Part shown: positions 5,582 through 7,168 of the stretch, one piece after another
Numbering within the stretch: the stretch's first letter is position 1
Layout of the letters: each line of letters starts with the position of its first letter
Origin: Deinococcus sp.
Lineage (GTDB): Bacteria > Deinococcota > Deinococci > Deinococcales > Deinococcaceae
Direction: 5' to 3'
DNA: 7,168 bases
Assembly (NCBI GenBank): GCA_025351205.1
Contig: JANXWI010000018.1
Location: 1-7,168 of the forward strand
Program-made: the position numbers and the translations under genes
The notes under the pieces: generated by a model
Databases searched by the model: none
The model's input: only the letters and a program-made list of their open reading frames with translations
Told to the model about the DNA's origin: nothing

Positions 5582-6670
5582 CTACCCCCGCTCCGGCACG
5601 CTCGCCTCGGCAAAGGTTCTCATTTCTCTCAGGGTGGCCGCCGCGCTCTGGATCAGGGGCAGGGCCAGCACGCCTCCGGTGCCCTCGCCCAGGCGCAGGC
5701 CCAGCCGGAACATCGGGGTCAGGTTCAGGGCGTGCAGCTGCGCGGCGTGTCCGGTCTCGGCGCACTCTCCCGCCGCGAACAGGTAGTCCCGCAGGGCCGG
5801 AACCAACGCCGCACCCACCAGGGCGGCGCTGCCCTCCACGAAGCCGTCCAGCACGGTGGCCCGGCGCTCCGAGGCGGCCCGGAGCATCACGCCCAGCATG
5901 AAGGCGATCTCCAGGCCGCCCAGATCGGCCAGCACGCCCAGCGGGTCTGTGGCAGCGCTGCCTTCACGGGCCAGGGCGTCGGCAATGACCTGCTGCTTGC
6001 GCTCAAGTGTGGCGTCGTCCACCCCGGTGCCGCGTCCGGTCACGCTCCGCACGTCCAGCCCCAGCATCCGGGCGGTGATGGCGCTGGCGGGCGTGGTGTT
6101 GCCGATGCCCATCTCGCCCGGCACGATCAGGTCTGCGCCGTCTGCGATGGCTCGCCCCGCCAGCTCGGAACCTGCCAGCACGGCCTGAAGGGTTTCTTCC
6201 CTGGTCATGGCGCTTTCCAGCCGCAGGTTGCGCGTGCCCATTCGCACCTTCACGTTTTCCAGCGCCGGAGAGTCTGGCAGCACGGCGTTCACGCCCACGT
6301 CAGCCACATAGACCCGCGCCCCCACCGTGCGGGCGATGGCATTGACCGCCGCGCCACCCATTCCAGACGGGGTGCTGGCAGTGAAATTGGCGACCATCGC
6401 GGGCGTCACCTCGGGCGGATAGGCGCTCACGCCCTCCTGCACCACGCCGTGGTCGCCCGCCGCCACGATCACGGCAGCGCCGCGTGGATGGGGCGTGGCC
6501 GTCCGGAACACGCCCGCGAGCCGCACGCTCAGCTCTTCGAGCAGGCCCAGCGCCCCGGCAGGCTTGGTCAGCTGGGCCTGCCGCTCACGGGCGGCCTGCA
6601 TGGAGGCGGCGTCGGCGGGCTGGATGGAGGCGAGGAGGGCCTGGAAGGTGCTCTGATCGGTATGGGTCAT
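5582..6670 (-). CDS. cobT: Nicotinate-nucleotide--dimethylbenzimidazole phosphoribosyltransferase
   Basis: Transfers the phosphoribosyl group of nicotinate mononucleotide to 5,6-dimethylbenzimidazole, giving alpha-ribazole phosphate for the lower ligand of cobalamin (cytoplasm). From the ATG at 6670 the protein has 362 residues, the normal CobT length. The start is fixed by GGAG five bases upstream and by TFQALLASIQPAD, a family-like N-terminus; the longer upstream open frame is repeat sequence and cobU antisense-frame. Motifs seen: TKPAGALGLLE (35-45), AAGDHGVVQEGVSAYP (70-85), GGAAVNAIAR (105-114), PGEMGIGNTTPAS (184-196) and GLRLGEGTGGVLALPL (324-339). Glu329 matches the catalytic glutamate. 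It lies downstream of cobU on the same strand with a 170-bp gap filled by a repeat element, so cotranscription is likely but crosses that element. Confidence 0.97.
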   Translation of the reverse strand: MTHTDQSTFQALLASIQPADAASMQAARERQAQLTKPAGALGLLEELSVRLAGVFRTATPHPRGAAVIVAAGDHGVVQEGVSAYPPEVTPAMVANFTASTPSGMGGAAVNAIARTVGARVYVADVGVNAVLPDSPALENVKVRMGTRNLRLESAMTREETLQAVLAGSELAGRAIADGADLIVPGEMGIGNTTPASAITARMLGLDVRSVTGRGTGVDDATLERKQQVIADALAREGSAATDPLGVLADLGGLEIAFMLGVMLRAASERRATVLDGFVEGSAALVGAALVPALRDYLFAAGECAETGHAAQLHALNLTPMFRLGLRLGEGTGGVLALPLIQSAAATLREMRTFAEASVPERG

Positions 6671-6680
6671 GGGTTCTCCG
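6671..6680 (-). promoter_or_regulatory. Ribosome binding site of cobT
   Basis: On the minus strand CGGAGAACCC directly precedes the ATG, with GGAG five bases away. It decides the start at 6670. It lies only nine bases from the nearest repeat unit of the upstream inverted array, so folding of that array could affect its access. Confidence 0.7.
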
Positions 6681-6688
6681 GGTGGATT

Positions 6689-6833
6689 GCTTGTGGCTTG
6701 TCGCGTGTGGCTTGTGGGAAAAAGCGGGTGGCGATATGGACGCGGCGCGGTTGGCCTGCCGGATTTACTTTCAGGCATGATGCTCTGGCGTGCGAGGGCC
6801 GTTTCTACAGGCCACAAACCACACGCCACAAGC
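6689..6833. repeat. Segment bounded by inverted arrays of a 7-bp repeat
   Basis: The left array (6689-6717) reads GCTTGTG, GCTTGTC, GCGTGTG, GCTTGTG, then G: four 7-bp units. The right array (6812-6833), read on the minus strand, is GCTTGTG, GCGTGTG, GTTTGTG, then G: three units. Aligned as an inverted repeat, 21 of 22 positions match, and the left copy has exactly one extra unit. The 94 bases between contain a small dyad, GCCTG/CAGGC (6754-6776). There is no open frame that looks like a protein. It resembles a small non-autonomous or MITE-like dispersed element; target-site duplications were not identified. Confidence 0.8.
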
Positions 6834-6840
6834 TCCTGTC

Positions 6841-7168
6841 CTACTTCAGCCTCATCGGCAGCCCGCTCACCGCCAGCCACGCCTCGCTGCTGGCCTCGGC
6901 CACCACCTGATTGACCCAGCCGAGGGTATCGCGGTAGCGCCGGGCCAGAGCGTTGTCGGGCACGATACCCAGACCCACCTCGTTGCTCACCACGACGAGT
7001 GAACCAGCGCGCTGCCGCTGTACACGCATCAGGTCGTGAGCGGCCTGCACGATGGCCTCGTCCGAATCTCCGCGCAGCATCAGGTTGCTGACCCACAGGC
7101 TCAGACAGTCGAGCAACACCACTCCCTGTAGGCCCTCCAGAACGGCGGCCACGTTCAGCGGTTCTTCC
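6841..7168 (-). CDS. cobU: Adenosylcobinamide kinase / adenosylcobinamide-phosphate guanylyltransferase, 3' part
   Basis: The last 108 residues of CobU, which phosphorylates adenosylcobinamide and then attaches GMP to give adenosylcobinamide-GDP, the substrate joined to the alpha-ribazole made through CobT. Reading continues to the window edge, so the start is outside. Visible family features: EEPLNV at the edge, VVLLDCLSLWVSNLM (about residues 16-30 of the visible part), VVVSNEVGLGIVPDNALARRYRDTLGWVNQ (about 64-93), then a typical C-terminus VAEASSEAWLAVSGLPMRLK. The N-terminal P-loop and the guanylylated histidine are not in the window. It stops at 6841 (TAG), 170 bp before cobT on the same strand. 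Confidence 0.95.
   Translation of the reverse strand, partial: EEPLNVAAVLEGLQGVVLLDCLSLWVSNLMLRGDSDEAIVQAAHDLMRVQRQRAGSLVVVSNEVGLGIVPDNALARRYRDTLGWVNQVVAEASSEAWLAVSGLPMRLK

Noticed and set aside
5193..5765. Minus-strand open frames overlapping the cobT 3' end and the REP-like element
   Set aside because: They overlap the end of cobT in the wrong frame and translate the REP-like palindrome; no recognisable protein.
6671..6840. Cobalamin riboswitch before cobT
   Set aside because: The gap is explained by the heptamer inverted repeats; I see no B12-box-like sequence or the conserved multi-helix layout. A riboswitch would be expected upstream of cobU, outside the window.
5732..6910. 392-codon plus-strand open frame opposite cobT
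   Set aside because: It is the antisense frame of cobT continued through the heptamer repeat element; no domain and no RBS.
6671..7096. N-terminal extension of cobT to 7096
   Set aside because: The extra part would read through the repeat element and the cobU coding region in another frame; CobT homology and a good RBS place the start at 6670.

Overview
The window looks like a chromosomal segment of a high-GC bacterium, most probably a Deinococcus or close relative. This is inferred, not proven. The evidence is GC-rich coding sequence, hexamers of the TAnnnT type sitting a few bases before start codons that lack a good Shine-Dalgarno (the leaderless pattern known from Deinococcus), and a gene set compatible with that group.

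Left part (1-1067): the last 43 codons of an unidentified plus-strand gene end at 132. A perfect 17-bp inverted repeat follows and should terminate transcription from both sides. Facing it is a clearly AT-richer minus-strand gene (267-1043) for a small, probably secreted protein that I do not recognise. It lies directly behind gnd and looks acquired.

Central part (1079-4962): gnd (6-phosphogluconate dehydrogenase, minus strand) is divergent from a MarR-family regulator (plus strand). Their 197-bp intergenic region holds three tandem 16-bp repeats over the presumed regulator promoter and a strong GC hairpin just upstream of gnd. The regulator is followed after 66 bp by a 546-residue two-domain protein: an N-terminal VOC/glyoxalase-fold ring-cleaving dioxygenase and a C-terminal alpha/beta hydrolase of the phospholipase/carboxylesterase family with an intact Ser-Asp-His triad. 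This combination corresponds to the MhqR / MhqE(O) / MhqD quinone-detoxification system of Firmicutes, with the two enzymes joined in one chain. It is the most interesting item in the window.

Right part (4963-7168): a 619-bp non-coding stretch between convergent genes carries several palindromes, including a GC-rich REP-like element. Then come cobT and the 3' part of cobU on the minus strand, two late steps of cobalamin nucleotide-loop assembly, in the order cobU then cobT. They are separated by a 145-bp segment bounded by inverted arrays of a 7-bp repeat that could fold into a long stem just before the cobT ribosome binding site. No RNA genes, CRISPR arrays, intact insertion sequences or cobalamin riboswitch were seen; a riboswitch, if present, would lie upstream of cobU beyond the right edge.
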